The notes: a model not told the origin generated them from the sequence alone. Positions 21,140-35,051 are shown, counted from the first letter of the stretch. The stretch: DNA of 64,000 nt from Fragilaria crotonensis (GCA_022925895.1 JAKSYS010000036.1:1-64000), one strand, 5' to 3'. Numbers and translations: made by a program.

Positions 21140-24119
21140 AGGAAGACCTGAACTAGAGGATGACCGCAGAGCCAGAGGACTTCCGGTGCGCATGGTTTGA
21201 AGCGACTCACATCCTTTGTGAATCTCTTTCTTAAATGTCCTATTTTGTTATCAGTTATAAGAAATGTAGAGTTTAATAGGCTTGCATCCTTTCAACGACG
21301 CCCATCTCACTTTAGATCGAATAGAATTCGCCATGTTGAGGGCAACTTCAGAGTGCAGACAAGAAGGGTGGCGCGCAAAGATCGAGTCGGAGACTTGTCC
21401 CACTAACTCAGTATTGCAGATTATATATATATGTCATACGTGTGGCATATCGTCCCATACATCGGTTTCTTGAAGCGCAACGGATTTACACACATATCAA
21501 CATCATTCATACATGTTTAGATTCAAGAAAGAAGACTGAAAATCGCCATAAATGATTTGCGATCCCGCCCAACTTCAACATATATTCAAGAGGTACCCGA
21601 TTCTATCCATGTGACCATAGTAAATAGTAACCTTTGATCTGTGACACGCGCAGCGTGGGGGGGCGGAACTGGAATTAATTCTATTGTTTTCGCAATATAA
21701 CGTCTGGGATCAAAGACTTAGATTGAATTTTTTGGTTCCATACAATCATCATTGTATGTGAACATATACCCCTGTGTTTCAGTCCTTAGCAACGTCGGAA
21801 GGTGTGTCTTGTGTCTTGTACATGTATCTTGTATCCGATGTGCAGCAGCTCATGTACACAAAATGTAACATGAATTCGATACGGGAGTATAGTATTATAT
21901 ACTCTACTAGCACATGTCACGCTGTATGCTTACATGCACAAAAACACTTTTGATACTGTAGTAGAGTCTAGAGTACCACATGTTAAAATACCACTCGTGT
22001 GCAGAGTAGTGACGAGGGGGGATGACAAATATTGTTTGAGTGTTCCGCACCTGTTCAAACATCTGATGCCAGAAGGAATCACTCTTGATTTTTGATCAGA
22101 GTTTCCTAGATGCTCCTATGACCTGCCCTCACTTGTCTCCTGATTTGCTTCCATTTGAAAGCAACTGATCCTAAGTGCTGTAAATTGTTTGATCATTCTC
22201 AACTGTTGAGTATATGCATGATTTTAGATAGAATTTTGTTTCTGTTTCTTGTAGATTATCGCAATTGTCACTTAACTATGCCCCACACACACGGATTCAG
22301 AATCATGCTGGCAGCCATTGTTCATAACATCATAATGCAACCCTGCTATGATTGTGTTTGCTCAGGCAAGATACGTTCCTTGCTGCTAGGAGTACTACTA
22401 GACAAATAGATTGTTGCGTGCCTTCTTGCCATCATTGAGGAGCGGAAGGTCCCTGCAATACTCAGTTCCATCATGAGTACATCTGCAGAGTTTGTGCCAA
22501 TGATATCCATCATCCAGGAACATGAAATTCATGATTTCCACAAGATTTAGTACCCTTTAAATCATTAAGTGTTCCATCCTGCATGTTGGCTTAGGAATAC
22601 TGGTCCAACAACCAAGAAGAAGAATAGTTTGTTGTGTACCTTGTTCTCTAAGCTGAGGGTCAGGGGGAATCTGCTCTTATAAATCTTGGTTGCATCATCA
22701 TCAAAACCTCTGGGTTGCCAATCACCTCACCACTAACACAGAAGTCTTTGTAAATCCAGCATCTGTGACCATGAAATTCATGATTTTCACAAGATAGACC
22801 CTTGAAAGAATCCTTCTTGTATTTGACAAGTCCAGACATTGCTGATATCATTTATGCAGAGGGTCATGCACGGTTGATGCCAGAAGAAGTAGCTATGTAT
22901 TGAGTGCTTTGATTTAATACTTGTAGGTAAAGCCAATGGGAGCTCAGAAAAACACTCCGGATTACAGTACTGAATTCTCATGTCCACGTACTACCAAATC
23001 CTAACTTGGTTCTTGCATGTCCTTTTATTGCATTCTTGTTGGCCGCAATCTGAACATTCAATCGGTTATTCCTCTGGATCAAGAAGCTTACTTTATTGAC
23101 AAAGTCATTCGCTTCTGGCTGTCCTTGTTGCATTATTATTGATGTTATCAATGCACGCTGGCTAGAAAGAGCGATGTTTTTTGTACATCTGTTGAAAGTA
23201 CTCAAATTTGTAGTACAGATGCGCCAAGTTCTGGAGGACACAGCTGAAATCCCATTAAGTACCCAAGATGCATTAAACTCTGCTTGTTTGCATTAAACCA
23301 TGTACTGTACACAAAGTCCTACGTTACTGCGTATAAGTAATGTATGAAATGACTAGGATGACCCATTCAATGCAAATAGGGCTTGGAACCCTGAAATCCT
23401 TTTCCTTCCATTTCCTAGAGTTAGCACAACCATGCTGACAAGCACGGGTAGAGAACATCTAGCCAAATGCCACAAGTGCACCACTATCACCACCAAATGA
23501 GGCATCCACATCTTGACAGAGTGCTCAAACAGTTGATGTTTGTATGTCATGGATTGCACTGAATGACCTATAATAAGATAAATGGGTTGCAATCAACATT
23601 TACACAGCACTCCTTTCTGTGTTAAATTGCATCAACTCGTGATCTTAAGTTCTCTTATTGTTGTCTACAAAATTTTGCATCTCAGGTTGTCAGATGACAA
23701 TACCAAAAAGGTCAATCGGTCATGAATACATGTTTCCTACTGGGCAGGACAACTCAACGAGGCTCCATCCGAGGCTAGTAATCAACCCTTTGTGTGCCTA
23801 TTTAAAATCGCATCATCTTGTATGATAATGTGTACCAAGAAATCTACTCAAAAATGTTATTGAACATGAAAGTCACAAAGATTGTAAAGTGTGGCCATTG
23901 ATGAAAGCAGAATGAACTCATACTAGGGTTACTCAATACATGAATAATCTTGAGACAGTTGTTCAATAATTGTCCATTGCAATTTCTCGTTGAATAAAGT
24001 TAGATTTAATACTTTATCCTTGCTTTTGGAGCACTGCTGTGTGGTTTTGTCCCGACACTCCTGGCACCTCCCTTGTCACCTTAGATTTGATTTTTCACCT
24101 TTTCTATCATTCAGATGCT
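21140..24119. other. Gene-poor stretch before Harbinger element 2
   Basis: No gene recognised in 3 kb. Open frames are all under about 90 codons. A 26-bp word, CATGAAATTCATGATTTCCA with its continuation, occurs at 22521-22546 and again with one mismatch at 22770-22795. 21870-22010 is another GTAC and TAGAGTA-rich patch. Composition (AT-rich, no long frames) fits decayed repeats. Confidence 0.4.
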
Positions 24120-24685
24120 TAAGGCCGGTTCTTACGTGCGACGAAAAACGAAAACGAAAGTGAATCTCAGGGCATTTTCGTTTTCGTTTTTGTTTCCTAC
24201 CGTTCTTACGTGAACGAAAACGAAAATGAGATCAGATTTCACTTTCGTCGGAGTACCGCTCATAACCCAATTCCGACGAAAGTGAAGTTCACTTTGTCGG
24301 CTTTTGTCGACCGACGAAAGTGAACAGCATTCACCAAAAATTCCAGGTTCCGTATTTTCACTTGTATTTCAGCACTCCCGTAGCATAGTAGTCCCACAAA
24401 TGTTAAATGTTGCGACACCAATCACGATGGTGAATGGAATGCTTTAACAAAGCAGTCACGAGGATCGACAAGGATACTTGACAATCAGCCACCTCAAAAT
24501 AGTTACTTAAGCCAGCAGGCAATCACCTCTGTGATCGTAAACATGTCTGCAGTCGCGATCGTGAATGGAGAAAAGAAAAAGAAGATTTGAGAATCAAATT
24601 ATGCGCTCATATTTACTCCCTCGTGTGCTGGTGGTGACCGAGCAATAACAATCTCCCAAAACTATCAGGATCTACTTGGCAAGGA

Positions 24686-26388
24686 ATGTTTCCCACCACC
24701 CCAAGAGGAATGTCACGGCACCGTCACTGCCATGCCGAGGATCAAGATGAACGAGACTCTGATGAATCTGCTGGTAGCATCAGCAGTTATAGCGATGACA
24801 ATGTTAGTGACGAAGCTGATGATGACAACGACACGGAGAAATTGTTGCAGATGGTGTATACAAAGCCCCTGATTCCTACTAACAATATTGCTAGTGGTCG
24901 TACGCAACAACCTGAGAGACGACAGAGAGAGACGAGGGTGCAACAGCCTGTCATGTGGACTGATGATGACGGGACTCTACGCCGCTTCTACCCTCACCAG
25001 TCCTTGTGGTTCAACATATATGTTGCTCATCCTCGACTCGAGGATACTGTATTTCACAAACAATTCCGTACAAGATTCCGCCTTCCATATGCGCAATTCA
25101 CCGAGCTTCATCAGTCACTCCAGCCAGTCGGTGGACCTTTTTAAGCGTTGGCATGATGGTAAAACACTTGGTTTTGGGACAGAAGTGCGAGCAACACCAA
25201 TTCCACTCCTCTTGCTAACTTCCCTTCGATATTTGGGTCGAGGTTGGACCTTTGATGACCTTTCGGAAAACACGGCGATCAGCTTGCATGTTATCCGAGA
25301 TTCTTCCATCAATTTATTGAATACGGAAGTACGGTGCTATACAATCTTTATGTTGTCGCACCAACAACGAGTGATGAAGCGCAGGTCAACATGAAAGAGT
25401 ACCAAATGGCTGGATTTCCAGGAGCCATTGGTTCAACCGATGCAACTCACATCATGCTTGAAAAGGTCCAGTACCGCTTTCGGCAAGCTCACCTCGGATT
25501 CAAGATGACCCACACTGCCCGAACATACAACATAACCGTCAACCACCGTCGGCGTATCCTTTCAACAAGCAACTCGAGGTCATCCAGCTCGGTGGAATGA
25601 TAAAACTTTGGCGCTGTTCGATGACTTCATGCAAAAGCTCCATGAAGGTAAGATACTGAATGACACGACGTTTGAACTCTATGAGTATAATTCAATGGGT
25701 GTCGTTGTCAAACAAAAATATCGTGGTGCATGGCTTTTGGTTGATAACGGATATCTTGCCCATCCTACAACGGTACCACCAATCAAGACAACAACTAGTA
25801 AGTCAGAGATCCGATTCTCCGCATGGCTTGAGTCACGCTGTAAGGATGTTGAGTGTACGTTTGGTATTTTGAAAGGACGGTGGAGGATACTTAAGACTGG
25901 TGTTCGTCTACATGGCGTGATTGCAGCCGACAAAGTATTCACACCTGCTGTGCATTGCATAACTGGTTGTTGGAGGTAGACGGTCTTGATGATAGGTGGG
26001 AGGAGGGTGTGCGTAGTGATTGGGATGTTGGTGCTTGTGATGAGGAGGATATGATACCTGATGCTGTTGCGCGTCTTCGCCATCCTGTCGAACAACGCAA
26101 CTATGACTTATCTGGAATGGGGGCTGGGAGTGATGGCTATACTGAGCACGAGAATAGTTGTGATCCCGCACCAGACAGAAACAACCATTCTACTACCGAA
26201 GAACATTGTCGCGGTGCTCGTGATCATGGTGGGGACACCTTTGTTACACGTGTTCAGGTTGTTCGGAATTTGTCGTTGCATGATTTCGGTTCTCGACTTG
26301 TCACACATTTCAACATTGCATTCAATCAAAACGAGATCATATGGCCACGAAGGACAGGAACAGGTCAACCTGCTGGTCGCACTATTTG
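24686..26388 (+). pseudogene. Harbinger transposase (element 2)
   Basis: N-terminal part 24686-25144 is acidic, then reads LWFNIYVAHPRLEDTVFHKQF and FRLPYAQFTEL, the usual start of the domain. The next stretch reads ATPIPLLLLTSLRYLGRGWT. The catalytic core follows: GSTDATHIML (first Asp, about 25410-25455), LLVDNGYLAHPTT (second Asp, about 25735), SRCKDVECTFGILKGRW (Glu, about 25835-25880), and HNWLLEVDG near 25960. The frame changes near 25140 (at a TTTTT run), near 25300, near 25580 and near 25945. All catalytic residues are kept, so the breaks are recent or are sequence errors. Confidence 0.88.
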
Positions 26389-26441
26389 ATCGACAATAAC
26401 AATTAATACTAAGTATACGTTACGTGGTTGTCAGATAATTC

Positions 26442-28242
26442 TCAAATAATGTTCATCTTTTGGCTGTCGTTTCCTCCTTTCTCCACCTGCACAATGATAG
26501 GTTCGTTCATGGGAGAAACACTGCTCAGTATATCAATCTCAACACTTGCAATGGCGAATTGCGAAGCTGATGAGGTTGTGAGCGTTTGTTCTTCAGCAGA
26601 AACAGGTAAGACAAACGGACTTCCTCGACTGTGTTCCTCGTCAACCTTCGCCTTTTTCCTAGACGCTTCTTGCTTGAACGAAGACTTGATGTCATGGTGC
26701 CGAACCTGGTTGCCGGCAACAGTTGCAATGGTCAGATCAATAAAATCATCCGCTGGTATTTGGTGGTTTAAGTACATTTCTTGCTCTTCGTTGATAACTT
26801 CGCCTTCAGCCTTGGTGAGTTCCCTCATGAGATTTGCCAATTCCGTGTTCATACTTTTAAACTCTTCAATGTACAGCGGTCGTTTTGGATCATTGGACTA
26901 AGTTTCCGAGATTAGAAATTTATGCCCACTAATAAGTGATTTCATGTCCTTTACCTTCTGTCGGTGACGAGAAAGTATGCGATCATGGATACGAGACCTC
27001 TCTTTTCCAAGATTTGCCATTCGTGATTGTGCGATTGCTGCGACATGGATACGCTGGTCAAGAGTGATTCCGGAGTGAATCTCAGTCAACGAACTTGTAC
27101 TAGAATTGTGTTGGTGGTTTGACTTGTCTTTTGCACGTCGTCGGTTTGAAGCATCAGCAGTTGCTTGCTTTCTTGCACTGTTCCTCCCTCCTGCTGGTGT
27201 ACCGTAGTTGGGTGTTGCGTTTGACTCAACATTTACTTGTGGAGAAGTCATAAACAGCTCGGACCTGTATGCAGCCATCCCATCTGGAACAATCGGCCCC
27301 AGCAATGCAAAAATTACAAATCCAGGGAACGTCCAGTTCTCGGGCATGGCATCTTCACTTGCCTCTCCCACATCACGGATGCGATCATGAGACTCTGATG
27401 TAGAAGTAGGAACATCCAACAAGGAAGTGAGCAGAGCACGACTACTGGGTGGAGGAGGGCAAAGTACCATTATCGCCATCAAACACTTCATATCTCTTAC
27501 CTTGAATAAGGTCATCGGTACCATGATCTTCAGTTGTTCCCAAAACTGACGGTAATTCATCATTTGTACTACTATTGCTGTCAACAAAGCTTCCTGAATT
27601 ATTGAGAAGTAGAGTATACATTTTTCTTCGGATGTACATATAGTAGTCTTGTAGCGACATCCCTGAAGGAAGAGTACCATTGCTTGCGTATGCCTTGTAC
27701 GGGCTATCTGAAGCTAAAACAATTGCGAGAGCCTTCTTTCCGTTCTTCAGGTGGTCTTGTGCCCGACAGAGGATTGTCCTATTTGCAAGCATTGTAGTAG
27801 CAGGAGCACCGATGGTTGTATTTTGACTCGCTGTGCTCCTGAGGCTCCGAGAGTACAAAAGTGACAAATTTATACCATTGGGAGCTCCAACAACAACTCT
27901 TTTGTCACCTCCAAGACAATGTAGCTCAGGTTTAAGAACGAGTATTGGTAGGGGTGACTGATTGGCTCGAACATCAGTGACCAGCAAGGGCATAGTATCC
28001 GGTTCCTCGACTGTATAAAGACCGGCAAAGACACCGACACCTTTCACCAACTGCTCTGCCAACCCAATAGAATCAACATCACTAGGATTTCCAAAGAATT
28101 GCTCCCCTAGACTTGCCTCTAGGGTACCCTTTGTTGACGAGGTACCTCTTCGGAAACACTCCTGATAAGCGAGGAAGCCTGAAAAACCTTGGAGCTCCTT
28201 CTGAAGGAAAGCACCTCCGATAAACTTGTTGTTTGCACTCAT
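26442..28242 (-). pseudogene. Second gene of Harbinger element 2
   Basis: Minus-strand gene convergent with the transposase. Its first part (28242-27442) reads MSANNKFIGGAFLQKELQG and is followed, after a frame change near 27465, by a basic stretch (RRRAKDKSNHQ) and a C-terminal Lys/Arg- and Gln-rich helical region reading RILSRHRQKVKDMKSLISG. A TAG at 26898 interrupts the same frame, which continues SNDPKRPLYIEEFKSMNTEL to 26442. Harbinger elements of plants and animals have a Myb/SANT-like partner protein that helps nuclear import and DNA binding; I cannot confirm a SANT domain here, so the role is inferred from position. Confidence 0.6.
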
Positions 28243-28589
28243 AGTCAGTCTCTCCTGCTGTCTGTTTGCACAGAGAGACAGTAGTTAGTGTGAGAACTAG
28301 ACAGTCAACATATAAGAGGAATGCGGTTACTTCTTACAACTTACAATGAGCACAATGAGGTACATATAATGTAAATGAGCACAATCTTCGTGCAAGATCT
28401 GACGTGTTTCGTATTCGAGATTTTTTATGCATTGAATAAACTAATGATCTGCATCGAATAAGATTTTACTTTTCGTTGATGTTGGCACACGTAAGAACGG
28501 AGTCGACGAAATTGGAAGAACGAAACTGGAGAGGCTGCAGCATTTCACTTTCGTTTTCGTTTCCGCTGCGCACGTAAGAACCGGCCTAA

Positions 28590-29752
28590 CATGAGTTAAA
28601 CACATAAGGACCTGATACGGTGCATATGGGACCTCTGCTTTCCAATGCTCTGCGGCAAGGAATCCTGAAATGTTGTAGGATTGTTTGGTTCCGAGGATCA
28701 AAATTGACTACTTGATGATGGACAGCCTCTGGTACTACCATAGTCGTATTCTTGCCTAACAATCAGCTCCTCAGATCACACAGCAGAATATTTCTCCTTT
28801 TGGTTGAATTCCATTGTTCATGGAGTGTTCCTTTTTAAGCCATTGAATACCAACCATGTGTCTGTGCAATCGTGGAAAGTGGACAATTTCAAAGCAAGAA
28901 AGCAAAGATCATCACATCAAAGTTAATTGTGATTGAGGAGTGCACCATGTGAAGAAGAGAAGTTTGTCTCAGCAATCAATGGTGAGGCAATTGTAAGCAA
29001 TTCTTTTGCTGTTACTGTGTTTGCTGTCTGGTCAGCTTGTCCCATTTGGCATTGATGACAGCATGATGTTCCCACTTGTTTTGAATGAACCTGGCTTCAA
29101 AACAAAGTATTGGCTCTCTCAATCCATCCACACTTGGACTGTCTGCTGTAGCATTGGCTTGAGAGCAACCAAGTCTACTACGCAACTGTAAAGTTATCCT
29201 CTGCATTATGTTAAGGATTTGAATGCAATATCAAATTCTTTAGGGGTTCTCTCAGGTATAATGGTAGCATTTGCATTATCTTGATACATTGCTCATGTTG
29301 ACAAAAAGCACCTCGAATTGCAAACCAAAGCAGGTCATGAAACTCAATGCAAGTCTTGTTGCAACAGGAATGCAACATACAAGAATGAAGAATTTCAATG
29401 CAATTCATGTACTCATTTCTCAATATAAAGAATAGACTTTGAACCATGCACATGTCTTTATAACAAATAGCAGCAATGGAAGAACTCACTTGCAGTGTTT
29501 AACAAAACATGATTCTGTTCATTCAAAATTGCCAAGGACTATACAACTAATTGCTGTCAATTACACTGCAAGCATGATGCCATTTTCATCAGATGACAGC
29601 GGTGATGAAGGTCAATGGAAAACCTGTGACATGAATACAGGAGAAGCAATGGCTAGGGGGCAGGAATGCAAGGTGTTGAATTGTAGTACCCAGGATGGTA
29701 CAGCAAATTCATCAACCAGAAATCCGAGTGCTGCTACTTGATTTGCTTTATC
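28590..29752. other. Gene-poor stretch
   Basis: No recognised gene; open frames are under about 100 codons and AT-rich, without motif. Confidence 0.4.
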
Positions 29753-30112
29753 CATTTTGGCCGACAAAATTTGTTGGCTATCTTGACAACCTCATGTCCG
29801 TTCTTGGAATTTCAAAGTGTTTTGGAAACTCCGTAGTCAGACAAATGTGACAGTCTCCTCTGAATTTGGTGTCGACGTGTTCTTGAGATTTCGGTGTTCA
29901 AGGTGGATGACTGGAACCAGTTGCATTTTGGCCGACACATTTTGTTGGCTATCTTGACGATTCCATGTCCCTTCTTGGCATTTCAAAGTGTTTTGGAAAC
30001 TGCACAGTCGTACAAATGCGACTTTTACCTCAGAATTTGGTGTCGACGTGTTCTTGCGATTTCGGAGTCCAAGTTGGATGACTGGAACCAGATGCATTTT
30101 GGCCAACCATCT
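29753..30112. repeat. 171-bp tandem repeat, two units plus the start of a third
   Basis: CATTTTGG recurs at 29753, 29924 and 30095, exactly 171 bp apart. Both full units contain TTTGTTGGCTATCTTGACRA, TTTCAAAGTGTTTTGGAAAC and GAATTTGGTGTCGACGTGTTC. The period equals 57 codons and long open frames run through both copies on both strands, but no family is recognisable. About 10 percent divergence by eye. Confidence 0.9.
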
Positions 30113-31584
30113 GTAGTTACTTTGTAACAGAGATAACAACATATATAATAGCTTTGCAACAGTGTTGACCATACAAATGGCAAATTAAAATCATCCGTGA
30201 GTAACAAGGGTAAACAAGAGATTGTTACTCTTAACATGAATGTTGTTATCAAAGCTTTAGATGTTACGCGTATTGTTGAAAGGAACTGCAATTGTATTGT
30301 CAACATATCTGTTTTCTAACAATATACATTTGCTGAAACAGGAAAGACACACAGCATTATCCGGTAGCACTTAAGGTGTGAAAATTTAGTTACCACTGAA
30401 CATTCAAGTTGTGGAGCTGATTGATACTTTCACCATGCCATTGTATTCCACAACAATGCTCTTGTCGTTAACTCATATTTCTTGTCGGGATTTTGCATCC
30501 CATAGAAACTTAAGAAGCGAATAGTAACATTGAGCAATCGCAAATGTTGTGGTCAAGAATCCTCACCACAGTGAAAAATTGGAAGGGAGAAAAAAGAAGA
30601 AAAATTCTAGTAACTCTATGGCAACAAACACTGGCCTACAGCCTGATCAAACTGTGCTGTGTCTTTATTCTTTTCTTTCAAGAAGCGGACCAAGTTTGGA
30701 GTCCAACTGATGATGGACAAACAACAGGAATGATTACCAAAAACTGGATTACGCAAATTCGGGTCAATTAGTATCCCATCGGGTCGTGGGCCGTGGGTTG
30801 CCACGTCGCCACTACTCGCAGTATTGTACAAAAACCACAACTCTATTTAACATTTGAGCGCTATGTCCTGGGTATACAGTATAGTATATAGTATATAGGC
30901 ATTCGACCCGTACTGTGAAACCCATGCCTGGTGGTAGACCGGGCTCCACGTAACGTTGCACCCACAACTAACCTAGCAGAGTGCCCGGCCAAGTACCAGG
31001 TAGCGACGGCATCCCCGAGATTGCTTCCTTAAGACGGGCTCATGATGATTATCCATGTCTTGAGGTGCGATGTAGATCGTACCGTGTGATCTCGAATATC
31101 TGCCCTCAGCAGTGGTTCGCAAGGTTACTTACCATGTATAGCGTATAGTATTAGGAGGTTTTAAGTTACACACCAATAGACGACTACTGGAATTCCGTAT
31201 TGTACGGTCTACTGTTACTGGTCGTCGGCATAGGTTATAGAGAAGGGAGTACAAGGTACAAGTACATACTTGTACTACAGTACCAGCTAGGTAGTACGTA
31301 TCGTAGTACTATGCGCATAGAAAGGGATCTGGATAGATGGGATATGGGATATGGGATATGGGATATGGGAATATGGGGGATATGTATCATCATATAATAT
31401 GTGTACCTGGTACGATACCAGGTATGTATCAATGCGATATCGTACGGCAGGCCTACTACAAGTGTAGAGTACAAAGTACCAGGTCTAATACTGGTAGTAT
31501 GAGTACAGCAGAAGGGATGAATGACCGTCGATCACTCGACCTGCAGTGGCATTCCTTTGCTGCTCGACTAGTTGTGCATTGACC
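30113..31584. other. Intergenic stretch upstream of coatomer beta
   Basis: No gene recognised. 30860-30900 is a TATAGTATATAG-type simple repeat. 31337-31379 is a GATATGG microsatellite (about five units). 31190-31510 is GTAC-rich, as in other gene-upstream regions here. Confidence 0.5.
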
Positions 31585-34500
31585 ATGCCGGCCCCAAAGA
31601 ACGCCAATGAATCCTATTGTACCTTCACATTGGCCAGCGATGTGACAGCTGGAGGACTCCCATCTGAAGCTGAGATTGCAAAGGATCTGGAGTCCAATGA
31701 TGACAGCGTGAGTTTACCCTTGCATACTCAGTGTCCTTGGTCGTCAGGGACTTTGGATTGTAGCTGCGCATGTCCTGAAAATAATCATATTTGCGTATCT
31801 TTTGTTCATTATTTCGATGTGATGCTGATTCGATTCTATTGCAACTTTGTTCGATTTCATTGCTTAGGTGAAGAAAACGGCACTGAAAGCTGCTATACTT
31901 GCGATGCTTGGAGGTGAAGCAATGCCTCGCATTCTGATGCAAGTCATCCGCTTCTGCATCAACTCGAATGACAAGCAGCTTAAGAAGTTGTGCATGCTTT
32001 ACTGGGAAGTCGTCCCAAAATACCAAGAACCGTCGTCGGAAGAGATACTTGCCGCTGCATCAGGTGGACCACCGGTGCAACACAAAATGCTTCCCGAAAT
32101 GCTTCTGGTGTGCAATGCGCTCATGAATGACTTGAATCATCCTAACGAATATGTTCGGGGAAGTATGCTTCGATTTTTGTGTAAGTTTCTTCAGTGAGCT
32201 TTATCAAATCAATGTCACACATTGACTGTATCAGAGTTCTCCCTTACTAACGACTTCGACTACAGGCAAGGTGAAAGATCAAGAAATCCTTGGACCCCTC
32301 ATTCCTTCTGTCAAAGCATGCCTTGAACACAGACATCCATACGTTCGCAAGAATGCGGCTCTTGCCATTTTTCATGCACACCGTTTGTTTGGCGAGGACT
32401 TGCTTCCAGACGGTCCTGAGCTAATGCAAACCTTCATCAACAACGAAACCGATGTCGCTTCTCGTCGTAATGCGTTCCTCATGATGTTCAACGAAGCTGA
32501 AGACTTGGCCATTCAATATCTTGCCCAAAATATTGAGTTGGTCCCCACCTTTGGAGACGGCTTCGCCCTTCTTGTCTTGGAGCTCACCAGGCGCGTGTGC
32601 AGACGAGATCCAACCCAAAAGAGTCGTTTCGTTCGAGTTCTGTTTCAGATGCTCTCCTCCAATTCACCAGCTGTTTCCTACGAGGCCGCGTGGACCCTAG
32701 TGAGCCTATCGACTGCTCCCACAGCAGTTCGCGCAGCTGCCGTGACCTACACCACTTTGTTGAACGGTCAGAATGACAATAACGTCAAGCTTATTGTACT
32801 TGAGAGATTGGAAGACTTGAAGAAGAAGCACTCCAAGATTCTTCAGGAACTATTGATGGACATTCTTCGCGCGCTATCGTCGCCGAACCCAGATATTTGC
32901 AAGAAGGTTCTGGAAGTCGCCATGGATGTTGTTACAAGTCGCAACGTCAAGGATGTTGTTGGTACCTTGAAGCGCGAAGTCCAAAAGACCACATCAGAGA
33001 CTGACAATAGTGTGGAGGCCAAGGGTGCTGTCTACCGCAGTATGTTGATTCAGGCGATCCATGGGTGCGCTGCTCGCTTCCCCGATGTTGCTGAGTCTGT
33101 TGTCCATACTTTGATGGAGTTTATTAGCACGGACGGAGACATGCAAGTTGTTGTATTTGTCCGCGCGATTGTGGAGCAATACCCACATTTGAGACCTTCT
33201 ATTTTGAGCAAACTGCTTGACTCGGTCGATGGGGTGCAGACAAACCAGGTCATGTGTGTCTGCTTGTGGATTCTGGGAGAATACTGCGAAGAAGCTGAAA
33301 CCTTGACTGAGGCATTTTCAATTATCACAGAGCAGTTGGGTCCTCCTCGATTCATCGTTAATGCCGACGAGAAAGCAGCTCAAGAAAAGGCTGCAGTCGC
33401 AGCTGCAGAGGCGCCGAAACTGGTTTCCAAGAATGTCGTTCTCTCCGATGGAACCTATGCAACTCAGACAGTGTATTCTGAGAGCAAGGTTCCGAAACTG
33501 GACAAAACACCTTTCCTTCGTAAGATGATTGTCAGTGGCGATGTTTTCTTGGGATCCCTTGTCGCTTCCTGCTTGACCAAGCTTTGTTTGCGAGCCGAGG
33601 ACCTTGTTGATGCAGTCACTCTAAAGAAAATGACGGTAGACTCTTTGCTCATCATGTGTGGTATCGTCAAGATGGCTGAAGTGACAGTCTCGGCTCAGCG
33701 CTCGTCTCTAGCTGACTGCCAAGAGCGCATCACCATGTGCTGTCGCGCGCTGTTGGATCCGAAGGCGAAGGCGCTTCTGAAACCCACCTTCATGACAAAC
33801 GGAAAGGCTACCTTTGCCGCTTTTCTGAAGACGTTGAAGGACAAGGAGCTCGAGGAAGCAAAGAAGGAGAAGGAGGATGTACCTGCGACACAGGCAGATG
33901 ATTTGATTCACTTCCGCCAGCTACGCTCCATGGCTGTCCAGGGCGGCGATGTCGATCTAGACGACGGCGGCGACTTGGCTCGTGCCACTGGTTACAATGA
34001 TGCTGGTTCGCTACTTTCCACTGAGCTCAGTCACGTTTATCAACTCAGCGGTTTCGCAGACCCTGTCTATGCTGAAGCGTTTGTCACTGTGCACGACTAC
34101 GACATCGTTTTGGAAATCCTCCTCATCAACAGAACTCCAAAAACCTTATCGAACCTCACAGTCGAGCTTTCTACCATGGGAGACCTGAAGATTGTGGAGC
34201 GCCCTCAATCTCACACGCTCGGACCTCTCGATCAACTAACAATTCGTGCGTCCATCAAGGTTTCTTCTACCGAGACAGGTCATATATTTGGAACAATAGT
34301 CTACGAAGACTCCTCCACGATGGAGAAAGGATACATTAACCTCAACGACATCCACATGGACATCATGGACTACATCCGACCAGCGGTCTGTACCGACGAA
34401 GCCTTCCGAGCGTTCTGGGCAGAGTTCGAATGGGAAAACAAGGTGGCTATCCAAACTCAGATCACTGACCTGCATGAGTTCCTGGACCACATTGTGAACT

Positions 34501-34994
34501 CTACGAACATGACTTGCCTGACTCCACACAGCTCGACAGAACAAGGATCGTTTTTGGCCGCCAACTTGTATGCCCGAAGGTAAGATTTATTGACTGTTCA
34601 CCTTGCATTTCGCTTGTCCCCGGTATCGTGTTGGATGCTAGTAGACCACGCAACGGTTCAGCGTCCGTTAATATCGGGAAATAATATTCTTTCTGGTGGG
34701 CTATGCCGACAAGGCATGCGTTCACTATTTCAGCACTATTGCAAACACGGGTTTCCAATATCAATGCTATCCCGGGTATCATGTTGCTAATACATTTCTC
34801 CTCTTCCTTTACCCCTGAATTGCAGTGTGTTCGGCGAAGACGCCCTGGTCAACGTGTCGGTTGAGAAAAAGGACGACAACGACGGAAAGCTCTCTGGGTA
34901 CATTCGCATTCGTTCTAAAACTCAAGGCATAGCTCTCAGCCTTGGTGATCGCATTACCACCGTGCAACGGGGCCAGCCAGAAAAGAAGGATTAA
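31585..34994 (+). CDS. Coatomer subunit beta (beta-COP)
   Basis: Four exons: 31585-31707, 31868-32180, 32266-34579, 34826-34994, giving 972 residues, the normal length. All introns are GT-AG; intron 2 has a TTACTAACG branch-site-like word before TACAG. The N-terminal adaptin-type HEAT solenoid includes [20 protein letters not shown] and [15 protein letters not shown]. The middle linker is charged. The C-terminal appendage contains [14 protein letters not shown] and, across the last splice, [18 protein letters not shown], both hallmarks of beta-COP. It is part of the COPI coat that drives Golgi-to-ER and intra-Golgi vesicles. The stop lies 57 bp from the stop of the convergent gene at 35052. 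No frame breaks. Confidence 0.97.
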
Positions 34995-35051
34995 GTGGTT
35001 GAAATGAAATCTTGTAACGTAAAGTGATAGTACAGTATCATTATGTTGCAA

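Larger units (their letters stand above)
24123..28586. mobile_element. PIF/Harbinger element 2, complete ends
   Basis: The left end starts GGCCGGTTCTTACGTGCG and the right end is its inverted copy; homology continues after a short gap with ACGAAAACGAAAGTGAA on both sides. A second tier of inverted words (CGTTCTTACGTG at about 24202 and its complement at about 28484) lies just inside. The element is flanked by TAA at 24120-24122 and 28587-28589, the 3-bp target duplication of this superfamily. Length 4464 bp. It carries a transposase on the plus strand and a convergent second gene on the minus strand, the classic two-gene layout. Both genes have frame breaks, so this copy is not autonomous as read, though the well-kept ends suggest recent movement. 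Confidence 0.95.

Noticed and set aside
20742-21210. Antisense open frames of 89-145 codons over the short Lys/Gly gene
   Set aside because: Artificial Phe/Leu/Ser/Pro-rich readings of the repeat, with no start context or domain.
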